Of a DNA stretch of 64,000 bases, positions 24,094-32,163 are shown in pieces. The notes beneath the pieces are model-generated. The model saw only the letters and a list, made by a program, of their open reading frames with translations, made no database searches and was not told where the DNA came from. The DNA is from Gammaproteobacteria bacterium (lineage in GTDB: Bacteria; Pseudomonadota; Gammaproteobacteria; Eutrophobiales; Eutrophobiaceae). The stretch lies in NCBI GenBank assembly GCA_012103475.1, contig WLWS01000003.1, positions 568,676-632,675 on the forward strand. The letters are read 5' to 3'. The position numbers were made by a program, and so were the translations under genes. Positions within the stretch are counted from its first letter, which is position 1; each line of letters opens with the position of its first letter.

Positions 24094-24240
24094 CTAATTC
24101 ACCACGCTATAAATTATGAGATAGCCACCCGCGATAATGCCGAACACACAGGCGAGTTGCAGAAATGTTCTGCGATTCAGTTCATCGAAAAGATTGTCCA
24201 TCTCTTCAACCATTCGCTTGATGTAATCATCATCTACCAT
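24094..24240 (-). CDS. Small membrane protein between terminase and portal
   Basis: A 48-codon frame (MVDDDYIKRMVEEMDNLFDE start) fills the gap exactly. Its ATG overlaps the terminase stop (ATGGTAG), and its TAG lies one base before the portal ATG. The C-terminal half is hydrophobic (ACVFGIIAGGYLIIYSVV), so it is a single-pass, tail-anchored type. The tight packing argues that it is real. No family known. Confidence 0.5.
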   Translation of the reverse strand: MVDDDYIKRMVEEMDNLFDELNRRTFLQLACVFGIIAGGYLIIYSVVN

Positions 24241-25790
24241 GCACCACCACCCGATGAATGCATTGCCATATCACTGTCCTCATCGTGGCCATCCCACCGA
24301 GTAGACTTTGGTGCGATGGCCGTATACTCAATCGGTGCCGCATCCATTTCCGCAACGGCGTAGGTCATAAGGGCACCGGCAACGGCGGCATCGCCGTGTC
24401 TCGGTCTGCCATCAGACCCTTTGGTGTGCACATCGTCCGGAACTTTGGCAACGCCTTTGTCTTTCTTAATCGAACGCAGGTCGCTCATGATGTCGGCGTC
24501 TTTCGGCGCGTCCATTGTTTTATCGTCGATGTGTGCTTTGAATCGAGGCATGTTCTCCCGGTACCAGGACTGTGACAACATCACCTCGGCGATGCGAGTG
24601 CTGCCAAACTCCTGGGCGCACTCTTCAGCGAGCTGCTGGCCATTACCACGCGCGTCCATTGCCCCTGCAATAAACCGAGGGGTGCGACGAATAAGATAAA
24701 ATAGAATTTGTTTTTGTTGAGCAAAGGGCACGTTGCGCATTTCGAGAATGTAGGGCGTATGCAAATCGAGTGTGCGCGTTTCTTCACCTGGCCAGACCAC
24801 ACTCAAATCACCAGTACGCGCAAAGTCTGATCCAAAATAGTGATTTAAGTCCGGATTAAGCCCTTCTAAAAGTGGCTCCAAATGCTCCTCACACCAATCA
24901 TTAGTTTCTGCCTCACGAATGTGTGTCGGCTGATAAGTAAATTCATCTGATAGCGACAGCCTCAGCACCGAAGTGGTCGGCTTCATGATGCCCTCAATCG
25001 CGGCGCGGGTTAGATACGTGCCACTGCCAGCAGAGGGAATGACATCAAGCTCTTCATCCGCATCATCACCGTAGAAGTCGTAGACCTTTTGCACCCACTC
25101 CTCTTCGCCCTGCTGGCTCCATTCAATACCACGTCGTAAACACACGCGGTTGTACAGCCCAGCTTTCACCGCATCTCGAAAAGTAATTCGATGTACTGTG
25201 CCTGCTCGCTCGCCTGCGCGAATTTGATTGATTAATTCATTGAAAGGATTGTCTTCACCATCGTGCGTACTGATAACACGCACACGTCCGCCCCAAATCA
25301 TCATCGCCATTGCGGCCTTCAACAATTCTCCGAGCTTATCGTGGAACGCCGCTTCATCGATGATGATGGTGCCTTGCTTGCCGCGAAGGTTGGCGGGTCG
25401 GGATGAGAGTGCTACCAAGCGATGTCCGGAGTCCGGGAATTTGATGGTGAAGGTCTTAATGTGTTTGTCTTCATCATCGACATCATCCCAAATGCCTTCG
25501 GTAATTTTCTCCGCGGCGTAGTTGAAAGCGCGACACCACATGGCCGCCGCTTCAATAAACTCGATGGCCATGTCTTTGTTGTAACCGATGTAATAGCAAT
25601 TCTGACCACCGCTGACCGAATCCATCGCACAGATCAATGCATCATCTGATGCCTCTCCCCAGGACAAGCCAGTACGTCGGCTTTTCTCCATCACTTTTAA
25701 TTCGCTGGTGTCCTGCACCCAACTCGATTGATAATCCAACAACACCGGTGGCGCGGTATTCTCAAAATCGGGTTGGAGTACTTCTTCCAT
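24234..25790 (-). CDS. Terminase large subunit, Mu gp28
   Basis: 518 residues. The ATPase motor has a variant Walker A (EKSRRTGLSWG near residue 35), GKQGTIIIDEAAFHD as Walker B with catalytic Glu, and VISTHDG as the coupling motif III. The nuclease half has YFGSDFARTGDLSV and GAMDARGNGQQLAEECAQEFG with the metal-binding Asp residues. It packages phage DNA with flanking host DNA by headful cleavage, as in Mu. Confidence 0.94.
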   Translation of the reverse strand: MEEVLQPDFENTAPPVLLDYQSSWVQDTSELKVMEKSRRTGLSWGEASDDALICAMDSVSGGQNCYYIGYNKDMAIEFIEAAAMWCRAFNYAAEKITEGIWDDVDDEDKHIKTFTIKFPDSGHRLVALSSRPANLRGKQGTIIIDEAAFHDKLGELLKAAMAMMIWGGRVRVISTHDGEDNPFNELINQIRAGERAGTVHRITFRDAVKAGLYNRVCLRRGIEWSQQGEEEWVQKVYDFYGDDADEELDVIPSAGSGTYLTRAAIEGIMKPTTSVLRLSLSDEFTYQPTHIREAETNDWCEEHLEPLLEGLNPDLNHYFGSDFARTGDLSVVWPGEETRTLDLHTPYILEMRNVPFAQQKQILFYLIRRTPRFIAGAMDARGNGQQLAEECAQEFGSTRIAEVMLSQSWYRENMPRFKAHIDDKTMDAPKDADIMSDLRSIKKDKGVAKVPDDVHTKGSDGRPRHGDAAVAGALMTYAVAEMDAAPIEYTAIAPKSTRWDGHDEDSDMAMHSSGGGAW

Positions 25791-26314
25791 TATTTTTTAA
25801 CGATGCCGAGAATTTTCGACCGTATTTCATCCGCATCAGATTTCGACAGGCCGCCTTTCTTGGCAATCTTCGCTACTGCCGCTGCCGCTGCTTTTGTATT
25901 GGCCCGAACTTCATCGGCGAAGCGCTTTTGATTCGCATCAGCTCTAGCTAGACGCGACACGGCGAGTGCCACCTGATTCAATTGTTTGGGTGAGACTTCA
26001 TCTTGTAAGTCGATTAACAAGGTGAACATTTTTTCTTGCGTTAATGACAGCAACGCCTGGTTCATGGCGCCTTCATCATCGCGGGCTTCTTCTGTGATTG
26101 CCTTAGCCATTTCGACACTGACTTTCACAGCGCGTCCACGTTCTTCGAGCTTCTGGCCGTATCGGTTCAGTGATGACTTGCCAATGCGAAACCCTTTTCC
26201 CTCGAGGATGTCTTCTAGCTCTTCGTAGCCTGAGAAGCCGCGCTTGATTAATTCCTTGTCAAGCCAGGCTTTCGCATCAGCAGGGAGCGAATCCACTTTA
26301 GATCGTTGTGGCAT
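25790..26314 (-). CDS. Small terminase subunit, Mu gp27 (DUF3486)
   Basis: 174 residues. SKVDSLPADAKAWLDKELIKRGFSGYEELEDIL and SSLNRYGQKLEER are typical of DUF3486, an N-terminal HTH for DNA recognition. The rest is helical for oligomerisation. It abuts the large subunit gene with 1-base overlap. It should select the packaging site near the phage left end. Confidence 0.92.
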   Translation of the reverse strand: MPQRSKVDSLPADAKAWLDKELIKRGFSGYEELEDILEGKGFRIGKSSLNRYGQKLEERGRAVKVSVEMAKAITEEARDDEGAMNQALLSLTQEKMFTLLIDLQDEVSPKQLNQVALAVSRLARADANQKRFADEVRANTKAAAAAVAKIAKKGGLSKSDADEIRSKILGIVKK

Positions 26315-26628
26315 CAGTTTATGAAATCGTCAGGGTGTGAGATGCCCGGAATATCTGGATCATCACCTTCGAGATAGTCCACTCCATCGGCGGTGATGCG
26401 AGCCGTCCAAGTTCTTCCTTTGTTCACTTTTTCAATTTCCGCCAAACGTCGGTCATTCAGGTAATCCAGAGACCGGCGCACACCTTCCGGTGTGGCGTTT
26501 AGATCGGGATCTTGTTTTAGCTCTTGGAACAGAATACCTTCGCCGAGTACTTCAGGCCGTTGGTTGTATAACGTCTGGAGTATGCGAAGTCGTCGCAACC
26601 TGTTCCGAATGTATTCAACATGGCTCAT
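26314..26628 (-). CDS. Mu gp26-type winged-helix protein
   Basis: 104 residues. RLRRLRILQTLYNQRPEVLGEGIL and TPEGVRRSLDYLNDRRLAEIEK match the small winged-helix protein found before the small terminase gene in Mu-like phages. ARITADGVDYLEGDDPDIPGI is the conserved C-terminal strand and tail. It overlaps the terminase gene by one base. Its role may be in packaging or regulation; no direct evidence. Confidence 0.82.
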   Translation of the reverse strand: MSHVEYIRNRLRRLRILQTLYNQRPEVLGEGILFQELKQDPDLNATPEGVRRSLDYLNDRRLAEIEKVNKGRTWTARITADGVDYLEGDDPDIPGISHPDDFIN

Positions 26629-26945
26629 TAGTCGGCCTCAACTCTTCCAATTAGCTGATTTAGATCTTTGGCCATGTCGCCAACTTTCCGATCTAGTTTT
26701 TGATAATTGCTATTGACCGTTTCAATCATTTGCGTGAAATAAATATTTTTTACATAGTCGTCATGTACTTCTTTTCGCGCCGACTCCAGTTTGTCTTTAT
26801 TCTCTTTGATTTGATTTTGCAGAGTGACAATGTCTTCCTTGGTGCGCTCACGCTCAATATTCATCCAGTGTTTTACTAGCGTCCCGCATAAACCAAGTAT
26901 GGTGACAGTTGCACCAATTAGTGCCGCAATTTCACCCGCCCCCAT
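26628..26945 (-). CDS. Mu gp25-type membrane-anchored coiled-coil protein
   Basis: 105 residues. One N-terminal transmembrane segment (IAALIGATVTILGLCGTLV) is followed by a long coiled coil (RTKEDIVTLQNQIKENKDKLES). The layout fits the DUF2730/gp25 type in Mu-like phages, and could also fit an inner-membrane spanin. It lies between a zinc-finger gene and the winged-helix gene near the lysis genes. I cannot decide between spanin and gp25 from sequence. Confidence 0.65.
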   Translation of the reverse strand: MGAGEIAALIGATVTILGLCGTLVKHWMNIERERTKEDIVTLQNQIKENKDKLESARKEVHDDYVKNIYFTQMIETVNSNYQKLDRKVGDMAKDLNQLIGRVEAD

Positions 26946-27168
26946 GACGCTTCCCCTGTTGTTTTTCTTCTATGTTTTGGCAATCGACGCAATGGGTCGC
27001 TGTTGGCATGGCTTGAAGCCGTGCTTCTGAGAGCGGTAGATGACATGTATGACAAAACACAATGCCTTCGACAATGAGCTGCTCGCCCTGGTTGCGAGAC
27101 AGTGCGTTCTGCAACGCCTCTTCTCGAGCCAAATCCTGATAGCGTTGGGCTTCATCGACCGCGTCCAT
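26932..27168 (-). CDS. DksA/TraR-type zinc-finger protein
   Basis: 78 residues. The C4 finger is CHTC at about residues 39-42 and CVDC at about 60-63, spaced as in the TraR/DksA family. The helical N-terminus (RYQDLAREEALQNALSR) could enter the RNA polymerase secondary channel as TraR does. Such genes are usual in Mu-like lysis regions. Its stop overlaps the next gene and its ATG overlaps the hydrolase stop. Confidence 0.85.
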   Translation of the reverse strand: MDAVDEAQRYQDLAREEALQNALSRNQGEQLIVEGIVFCHTCHLPLSEARLQAMPTATHCVDCQNIEEKQQGKRHGGG

Positions 27169-27758
27169 TAGTTTTCAATCACGACTTTAGGGCCGAGCAA
27201 TGGCAAGACATCCCATCTGAATATCCCGGAGTGGCCTAGTCCTGTAAAACCAAGCGCAGTCTCATTGTGATTACGAATAGCCACTTTGCTTCCAAAAGCA
27301 TTTTGCAGGCCATACGCTCCTGCCGCACCCCAGGGCCGAGCCTCGAGCCAGGACTGAGGAATAATGCTGCTTAGCATCGCCGCCCATTTAACCGGCTCAT
27401 CCGATTTGTCGTACCACACATCTATGCGTTCAACGTTCGCGCGCCTAAAATCGGCATCAACGTCCAGTGCCGGATGAATGAATATCGCACGCTTACAATG
27501 CATGCCTTTATCAAGCGCGATTTTAATGATGGCACAGCCATTGGAGTGGCCGACGACGGTATCATTTGGCCCAACCACTTTTGCCAGGCGTTCGGCTATC
27601 TTTGGGTTTTTCTTTCGTGCGAGATACAAACCTGTCCAGTAATAGTTCACCATGTTCGTCGGGTGAGCACCCGCTAAAAAATACGGCTGGAGCTTGCCAA
27701 CCGTTTTTCGCGGCTCCCATACATTGAAGCCATGAACCAGGTGAACGACCGGCTTCAT
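27168..27758 (-). CDS. Alpha/beta hydrolase in the lysis region
   Basis: 196 residues. VHLVHGFNVWEP is the oxyanion-hole HG motif. VVGHSNGCAIIK holds the nucleophile elbow G-x-S-x-G (Ser near residue 71). RAIFIHPALDVDADF, and GLGHSGIFR with the likely catalytic His near residue 180, complete the fold. No signal peptide. It lies between the lipoprotein and the zinc-finger gene, downstream of the endolysin. A lipid or ester substrate at lysis is possible (compare mycobacteriophage LysB), but the activity is unknown. Confidence 0.78.
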   Translation of the reverse strand: MKPVVHLVHGFNVWEPRKTVGKLQPYFLAGAHPTNMVNYYWTGLYLARKKNPKIAERLAKVVGPNDTVVGHSNGCAIIKIALDKGMHCKRAIFIHPALDVDADFRRANVERIDVWYDKSDEPVKWAAMLSSIIPQSWLEARPWGAAGAYGLQNAFGSKVAIRNHNETALGFTGLGHSGIFRWDVLPLLGPKVVIEN

Positions 27759-28144
27759 TAAATATCAGGCCCCGGCACAATGGCCTTGATGATTTCTTTT
27801 GTCATGTCAGGCAGCACGTCTCGAAAAGTATCCGCGACCGCCTTTTCCACCTCACCTCGAATGGCCTGACCGTCGAAGGCTTCAACATTCTTGGCCGAGT
27901 ACTTTGCGGTGATAGTGTTGTTGGGAATGTCTCGTATAATCTCAACATTGACGTCGGCCTTTTCCTTGCCGTCGATAATGTGGATATTACAAAACAACTG
28001 ACCGTCGACACCTTCCTCTGCATCGCAGCCTTCCAGATCAACATTGGTCAGACCGGCGTTATTCTGCTCATTCCAGGGCAGAGAGCCACAACCAGTTAAA
28101 GCCAATAAAACGACGATTAAAAATACGCTTAAAAGTTTCTTCAT
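27758..28144 (-). CDS. Phage lipoprotein in the lysis region
   Basis: About 128 residues from the ATG at 28144. The signal peptide MKKLLSVFLIVVLLALTGC ends in the lipobox LTGC, so the mature protein is lipid-anchored at Cys19. The mature part (DGQLFCNIHIIDGKEKADVNVEI) is acidic with two further Cys. It follows the endolysin gene by 3 bases. It may act as an outer-membrane spanin-like or an exclusion lipoprotein; neither is proven. Confidence 0.72.
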   Translation of the reverse strand: MKKLLSVFLIVVLLALTGCGSLPWNEQNNAGLTNVDLEGCDAEEGVDGQLFCNIHIIDGKEKADVNVEIIRDIPNNTITAKYSAKNVEAFDGQAIRGEVEKAVADTFRDVLPDMTKEIIKAIVPGPDI

Positions 28145-28146
28145 GA

Positions 28147-28719
28147 TTAAATCTCCAAGTAGATGTATTGCTGGAGTAAAAAGAGACGGCGAAGCCATCC
28201 TCGAAAATAGACATCCTGATTAGAATGCCGTTTGACGATGTCGTGGAATAGTTTTGCTCGGAAAGAAAAGTACTGAGGCAAAAAGATATCGGCGTTGATT
28301 TCCTGAGCTGCTCGCATGGTACGCGGGCCAATGTCGCCATCCGCTGTCACACCTAAGCCTCGCTGCAATAAAATCTTTGCAGTCTTTGGCCGATGATTTA
28401 CGACCGCATCAAACAAACATAATGCTATAGCGGGATTATTGAAGGCAGCACACTTGTACGATAGCCAAAAATATTGATGATACAAATCAATAGCGTCCTC
28501 AACATCCAAGCCCTGGATGTCTTCAATATCGACATCACCATCCCGATCTAAATCACCATCAACAAAACCGTCTCCATCATGATCAGGCAGGAGCCGAAGA
28601 AACTTGATGCTGATGCCATATTTCGTGGCACCACCGCGGTCGCTGGCTTCATTAACGAAACCACCCTCGGCATCCAGTATCCAGGGCACGGCGATTCGTT
28701 TGAAAAGATCATCTTGCAT
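28147..28719 (-). CDS. Endolysin, glycoside hydrolase family 108
   Basis: About 190 residues from the ATG at 28719. EGGFVNEASDRGGATKYGIS near residue 18 holds the catalytic Glu and the GH108 signature; LFDAVVNHRPKTAKILLQRGLGV and DGDIGPRTMRA belong to the peptidoglycan-binding part. An insert with two EF-hand/dockerin-like loops (DHDGDGFVDGD and DRDGDVDIED) lies near residues 47-69 and may bind calcium. It should cleave the cell-wall glycan at lysis. The late palindrome lies 37 bases upstream. Confidence 0.9.
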   Translation of the reverse strand: MQDDLFKRIAVPWILDAEGGFVNEASDRGGATKYGISIKFLRLLPDHDGDGFVDGDLDRDGDVDIEDIQGLDVEDAIDLYHQYFWLSYKCAAFNNPAIALCLFDAVVNHRPKTAKILLQRGLGVTADGDIGPRTMRAAQEINADIFLPQYFSFRAKLFHDIVKRHSNQDVYFRGWLRRLFLLQQYIYLEI

Positions 28720-28755
28720 GCCGACAGTGTGCGGCGCTTTAGGGGAGAGTCGGAA

Positions 28756-28771
28756 CCTGAAATATTTCAGG
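28756..28771 (-). promoter_or_regulatory. Late activator palindrome upstream of the endolysin gene (Plys-like)
   Basis: CCTGAAATATTTCAGG, identical with the site at 20228-20243, including CGGAA on one side and GGT on the other. It lies between the small gene after mor and the endolysin start, exactly where Mu has its C-dependent Plys. Confidence 0.72.
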
Positions 28772-28833
28772 GTAGAGGGAATATTATTACAACACAGGTT
28801 AACTGCCTGATGCAGCAAACTCAACCAGCACGA

Positions 28834-29070
28834 CTATTCTGACAATGATTCTCTTAGCTTGCGAAGTTTGTCTCGAACGCGCTGACGCTCATCGTCACTC
28901 ATATCGCTTATTGAATTATGGGCTTCGCTTTGCGTGCGTTCCATTGCTCCTTCTCTATGGCCTTGTGCGTACGCCAGACGTTTGTCCCGACGACGATAGT
29001 TCGATTTGTTCTCAAGGCCAGAGAGACCGTCCAGGCGGCCTTGTTGACGGACGGTATCAAGCGGATTCAA
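28834..29070 (-). CDS. Small charged protein after mor
   Basis: 78 residues, very rich in Arg, Asp and Glu. It looks wholly helical (DGLSGLENKSNYRRRDKRLAY, MSDDERQRVRDKLRKLRE). It overlaps the mor stop by 4 bases, so it is probably translated from the mor transcript. No domain is recognised. A role in late regulation is possible from position only. Confidence 0.55.
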   Translation of the reverse strand: MNPLDTVRQQGRLDGLSGLENKSNYRRRDKRLAYAQGHREGAMERTQSEAHNSISDMSDDERQRVRDKLRKLRESLSE

Positions 29071-29462
29071 AACAAATGAATTTGATTGCTGTCTTTGGGT
29101 GTGTCGGAAAGGATGTACCAGATCATACGCTCGTGCAGGTTGAATTCTTTACCAAGGCTTTTAGCTGTGTCGCCGCTCTGGTACCGGCGCACGATTTCGG
29201 CATTACGAATGGCGTTCATCGCCGACTCGCATTTATCAATCAGAAGCTTTTCTCTTGAAAAGTGATGACATAATTTTGCAGCTGATTCGAGGCCGATGGT
29301 TTTAGCCAGATCGTGATTGCGGTCTATCTTCTCCGGAACCCACAGCTCAGTGCCGCCATAGTGCTCGACCATGAGAATCGTCGACGGCAAACCGATCACC
29401 TCAACGATTTCGCGAGTCGTCTTCGGTAGTAACTCGATATCAATGTTATGACCGGCGTTCAT
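29067..29462 (-). CDS. mor: Mor/C-type transcription activator of the phage
   Basis: 131 residues. The N-terminal dimerisation half (REIVEVIGLPSTILMVEHYGGTELWVPE) and C-terminal HTH (RNAEIVRRYQSGDTAKSLGKEFNLHERMIWYIL) are the classic Mor/C layout. In Mu, Mor activates the middle promoter and C the late promoters. Only one such gene is seen here, so a single protein may serve both jobs. It directly precedes the lysis region, and the palindromes at 28756 and 20228 are its likely sites. Confidence 0.92.
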   Translation of the reverse strand: MNAGHNIDIELLPKTTREIVEVIGLPSTILMVEHYGGTELWVPEKIDRNHDLAKTIGLESAAKLCHHFSREKLLIDKCESAMNAIRNAEIVRRYQSGDTAKSLGKEFNLHERMIWYILSDTPKDSNQIHLF

Positions 29463-30033
29463 CTAATTCCGATTTGGCAGCCTCAAGCTGTGATTGAAGC
29501 TCTTTCTGGAGTGTAGTGTCGTCGCCCGCGTTATCAATGAAACGTTCCAGCATGCCGATATGATTGGTTATCTCGCCAATACTTTTCGGTGCGGAGCTAT
29601 TATTAACACCTTGCTGCCGCTTCTTCTCGGTAGCGTTTTCCTCTTTTGATTCTGTCTTATCGGTCAGACCTGCGATGATGTCGAATAGATAGCCGTGATT
29701 CTTCATCGGCAGGGTTAGCTTCTCTCTTCGGTCAATCATTTCCTGCATGGCTATCGCCCAATGATCATTCGGTGCAATCCAGCTGCGACCATTACGCTCA
29801 ACTTGACCGGCTTTTATACCGGCTAGAATTTCGACTAAAAGTGTCTTGGCGCGGCTGAACGACAGACCGGACTTTTTAGGTTTGAATAAATGCAGATATT
29901 GCAGGACCAGTGGCGAGAGCTTCGGCGGCACCTCACCCATCATGGCGCCGAATCGACGCGCGTCAGCTTCACTCAGTCCGGCAATTAGAGGAAATGTAAT
30001 AGAGCAATTAGGACAGGTGATATTAAGTGTCAT
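29446..30033 (-). CDS. Middle-region protein with an N-terminal CxxC
   Basis: 195 residues. ITCPNCSITFPLIAGLSEADARRFGAMMGEVPPKLSPLV is an N-terminal block common in transposable phages; LSFSRAKTLLVEILAGIKAG and WIAPNDHWAIAMQEMIDRR follow, then a helical C-terminal tail. It overlaps mor by 17 bases. A replication or DNA-binding role is often guessed; nothing here proves it. Confidence 0.65.
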   Translation of the reverse strand: MTLNITCPNCSITFPLIAGLSEADARRFGAMMGEVPPKLSPLVLQYLHLFKPKKSGLSFSRAKTLLVEILAGIKAGQVERNGRSWIAPNDHWAIAMQEMIDRREKLTLPMKNHGYLFDIIAGLTDKTESKEENATEKKRQQGVNNSSAPKSIGEITNHIGMLERFIDNAGDDTTLQKELQSQLEAAKSELDERRS

Positions 30034-30278
30034 GCTGTTTGCTCACTCTGTTGTGCCAGCCATTTTTTATAGGCTTGCTGATGACCTGGGCACAGGTGTT
30101 TGTCCTCGCCGACTTGCTCGACGTGTTTCCAGCAGATATGTTTATCGCATGTACCGCCTGCGACTTTCCAGTCGCACTGATATTCTGATTTACGCCCACA
30201 TGAAACGCATCTCGGCTTTTTACGGCCACCGCAAATCATGACGTTGGTGCCTCCGATATTCATCCACTCACAATTCAT
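30030..30278 (-). CDS. Small cysteine/histidine-rich zinc-binding-type protein
   Basis: 82 residues with RCVSCGRKSEYQCDW, TCDKHICWKHVE and HLCPGHQQ, that is, several C-x2-C, C-x2-H and C-x4-H pairs, as in a two-zinc ring-like fold. Overlaps the next gene by 4 bases. Small zinc proteins of this kind are frequent in the middle region of Mu-like phages; function unknown. Confidence 0.6.
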   Translation of the reverse strand: MNCEWMNIGGTNVMICGGRKKPRCVSCGRKSEYQCDWKVAGGTCDKHICWKHVEQVGEDKHLCPGHQQAYKKWLAQQSEQTA

Positions 30279-30688
30279 CTTGATCTATACGCTGGGTCTT
30301 GCCCGAATTGACGTATCAGTGCGGTGATGATTCCGGTCAGCTGCTGGCCATCACAGAAAGCCACACGATCTTTTTGGTACATACGTTTCGCTATGCCGTC
30401 AGCGTAGGCCCAGGACTTTTTGTTCTCAGCGAGCAAGGCTTCTATCTTCTGTAGCTGCGGATTCTCATCACAGTTATGCGGTCGTCCTGGATAACTGCTC
30501 TTACCTTTCAATGAACGCATGTGCTGAATGACTTTCTTCCTGCCGTATTCATCCAGGTCTTTTGAAGAGCGAACCCGCGCAACGGTGAACAACACGTCTT
30601 GATAGGTGTCATCGTCCAGGGCTAGTTCCTTTTTAAGAATATGGATCTGAGCCAGATGATTGTTGCGCGGTTTGTTTCTGCTATTCAT
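30275..30688 (-). CDS. gemA: GemA/gp16 family protein (DUF1018)
   Basis: 137 residues. LAQIHILKKELALDDDTYQDVLF at residue 12 is the DUF1018 signature, then RKKVIQHMRSL, and QKIEALLAENKKSWAYADGIAKRM near residue 81. In Mu, GemA modulates host gene expression and DNA gyrase activity. It precedes mor by two genes, as in Mu. Confidence 0.92.
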   Translation of the reverse strand: MNSRNKPRNNHLAQIHILKKELALDDDTYQDVLFTVARVRSSKDLDEYGRKKVIQHMRSLKGKSSYPGRPHNCDENPQLQKIEALLAENKKSWAYADGIAKRMYQKDRVAFCDGQQLTGIITALIRQFGQDPAYRSR

Positions 30689-30903
30689 TTTTTGAGGATT
30701 CGTTCCAGTTTACGTGCTCGACTTTGCAAAGCTTTAACGACGGTGGATTGTAAGTTCAGATGCTGGTTGTTAAGAGCTGCTCGGCATTGAGTCAGATCGA
30801 GATTTGAGACAATGCGTTTTCGGTCATCTACTGAGACAGCCATCATCGGGTTTTTCCCAAAGTATCCGGAGTCGAACGGATAATATTTGTGACGCTTATC
30901 CAT
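30685..30903 (-). CDS. Small basic protein next to gemA
   Basis: 72 residues. The N-terminus has FDSGYFGKNPMMAVSVDDRKRI; the C-terminus is a basic helix (SRARKLERILKK). It overlaps both neighbours by 4-8 bases. Not recognised. Confidence 0.5.
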   Translation of the reverse strand: MDKRHKYYPFDSGYFGKNPMMAVSVDDRKRIVSNLDLTQCRAALNNQHLNLQSTVVKALQSRARKLERILKK

Positions 30904-31765
30904 CAGGGAATTCTGTTTTTACTCGATGAGCCTTGAAGGCATCTTCGGCACTTTGCACTGATGCGCGTAATGCGAGAAGAATGTCAGGGTCAGCGACCAG
31001 ATTGATGTAGCTTTCCAAAGCCGTTTTGTTTCGCATAATATTGTCGCGTAAGTGGTCAGTTACATCAGCCTGGCCACCGACAAATTGTGTGGCAACATCT
31101 CGTTTTTCTTGAGCGTTCTTTTTCTTTTTTGCCGCCTTCTTTGTCGACGATTTTTTCTTCGGCTGAGTGACGACTCTCGACGGATCATAGTCAGGGTTTC
31201 GTTTCCAGGCTTTGCGAATACCGTCCTTGTGACTGAATACGATCATGTTTTTGTTTTTCATTTCCGGCAATAACACAGATGCGCGTTCTTTTGTAATGCT
31301 CATTGCTTCCGCCAAGCTAATTGCTGAGTGCGGCACATCGAATAGCTTGAGAGCCTTCTCGGGCATTGTTTCCTTTTTGTCCTGCGCTAATGCAGAACTG
31401 CTGTTAGTGTCGACCGTTGTAGCGTGCTCAGGACTATTTCCCGTACCATCCTCACTCGGTTCTGGTGGTTCTTCTGTGTCGTTTGATTCTGTTTCACTGG
31501 TTAAGTCCAGCGTCGCATTGTCATCTTGCCCTTCTTCTTCTACGGTCTCTGTAACAGGACTATGATCTGGCAGCGAATAGGTGCCACCCTCAAGTCGACT
31601 AAGCTGGCCAAGATTTACCATGACATTTAGTTGTCGCATTGTGAACAGCATTTCGTTAGATGCTTCACACTTCGCATGTATCGCTACACCGTTCAGTGGA
31701 ATATTGGCCTCTGTTATCGCCTCAATGATTTCTTTTCGCACTTCAATTTCTACTTCATCGCTCAT
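30896..31765 (-). CDS. Middle-region protein with two winged-helix-like parts and a Lys-rich linker
   Basis: 289 residues from the ATG at 31765, which follows CAGGAG; the frame continues further upstream but without a better start. Residues 1-65 look like a HTH (EIIEAITEANIPLNGVAIHAK, QLNVMVNLGQLSRLEGG). An acidic linker follows, then a second HTH-like segment (ALKLFDVPHSAISLAEAMSI) and a basic run (PKKKSSTKKAAKKKKNAQEK). A DNA-binding role is likely. No named family. Confidence 0.6.
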   Translation of the reverse strand: MSDEVEIEVRKEIIEAITEANIPLNGVAIHAKCEASNEMLFTMRQLNVMVNLGQLSRLEGGTYSLPDHSPVTETVEEEGQDDNATLDLTSETESNDTEEPPEPSEDGTGNSPEHATTVDTNSSSALAQDKKETMPEKALKLFDVPHSAISLAEAMSITKERASVLLPEMKNKNMIVFSHKDGIRKAWKRNPDYDPSRVVTQPKKKSSTKKAAKKKKNAQEKRDVATQFVGGQADVTDHLRDNIMRNKTALESYINLVADPDILLALRASVQSAEDAFKAHRVKTEFPDG

Positions 31766-31782
31766 GGTTTTCTCCTGTTTAT

Positions 31783-32163
31783 TTAGTAGTCGTAATTGAC
31801 GCCATCGTTGCATTCGGGGCAGGCGTACAGCCTGACCAATCCGAACGCTGTTACGACGTTTTGAAATAAGGTTTTAAATACGCGACACCGTCGACAATAA
31901 ATTCGTCGGCTGTTGCTTAGAAACGTTTCCCAATGTTCAAATAAGCATTCTTCGTGAATGTCGTCGCATTCGCTGCAAACACCGATGCCCCATTCATAGT
32001 TCACCATCAGCCAGAAGCATGGCTCGACAGTTCCACACGCATCGTTGTCACTACACTGGCAGCCAAGACAGACGGCTTCGGCTTGCAACATCACCGGCAT
32101 AGCAACATCAAACATGTCCGGATAGTTCGGGCCAGCTATAAATATTTGCTCAGCTTTTACCAC
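31783..32163 (-). CDS. Cysteine-rich probable zinc protein
   Basis: 126 residues with CLGCQCSDNDACG, CSECDDIHEECLFEH, YCRRCRVF and CPECNDG, so four C-x2-C pairs. The first block (ACGTVEPCFWLMVNYEWGIGVC) resembles a domain found in phage and plasmid proteins beside a Cys-rich knuckle. It likely binds two or more zinc ions. Role unknown. Confidence 0.55.
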   Translation of the reverse strand: MVKAEQIFIAGPNYPDMFDVAMPVMLQAEAVCLGCQCSDNDACGTVEPCFWLMVNYEWGIGVCSECDDIHEECLFEHWETFLSNSRRIYCRRCRVFKTLFQNVVTAFGLVRLYACPECNDGVNYDY

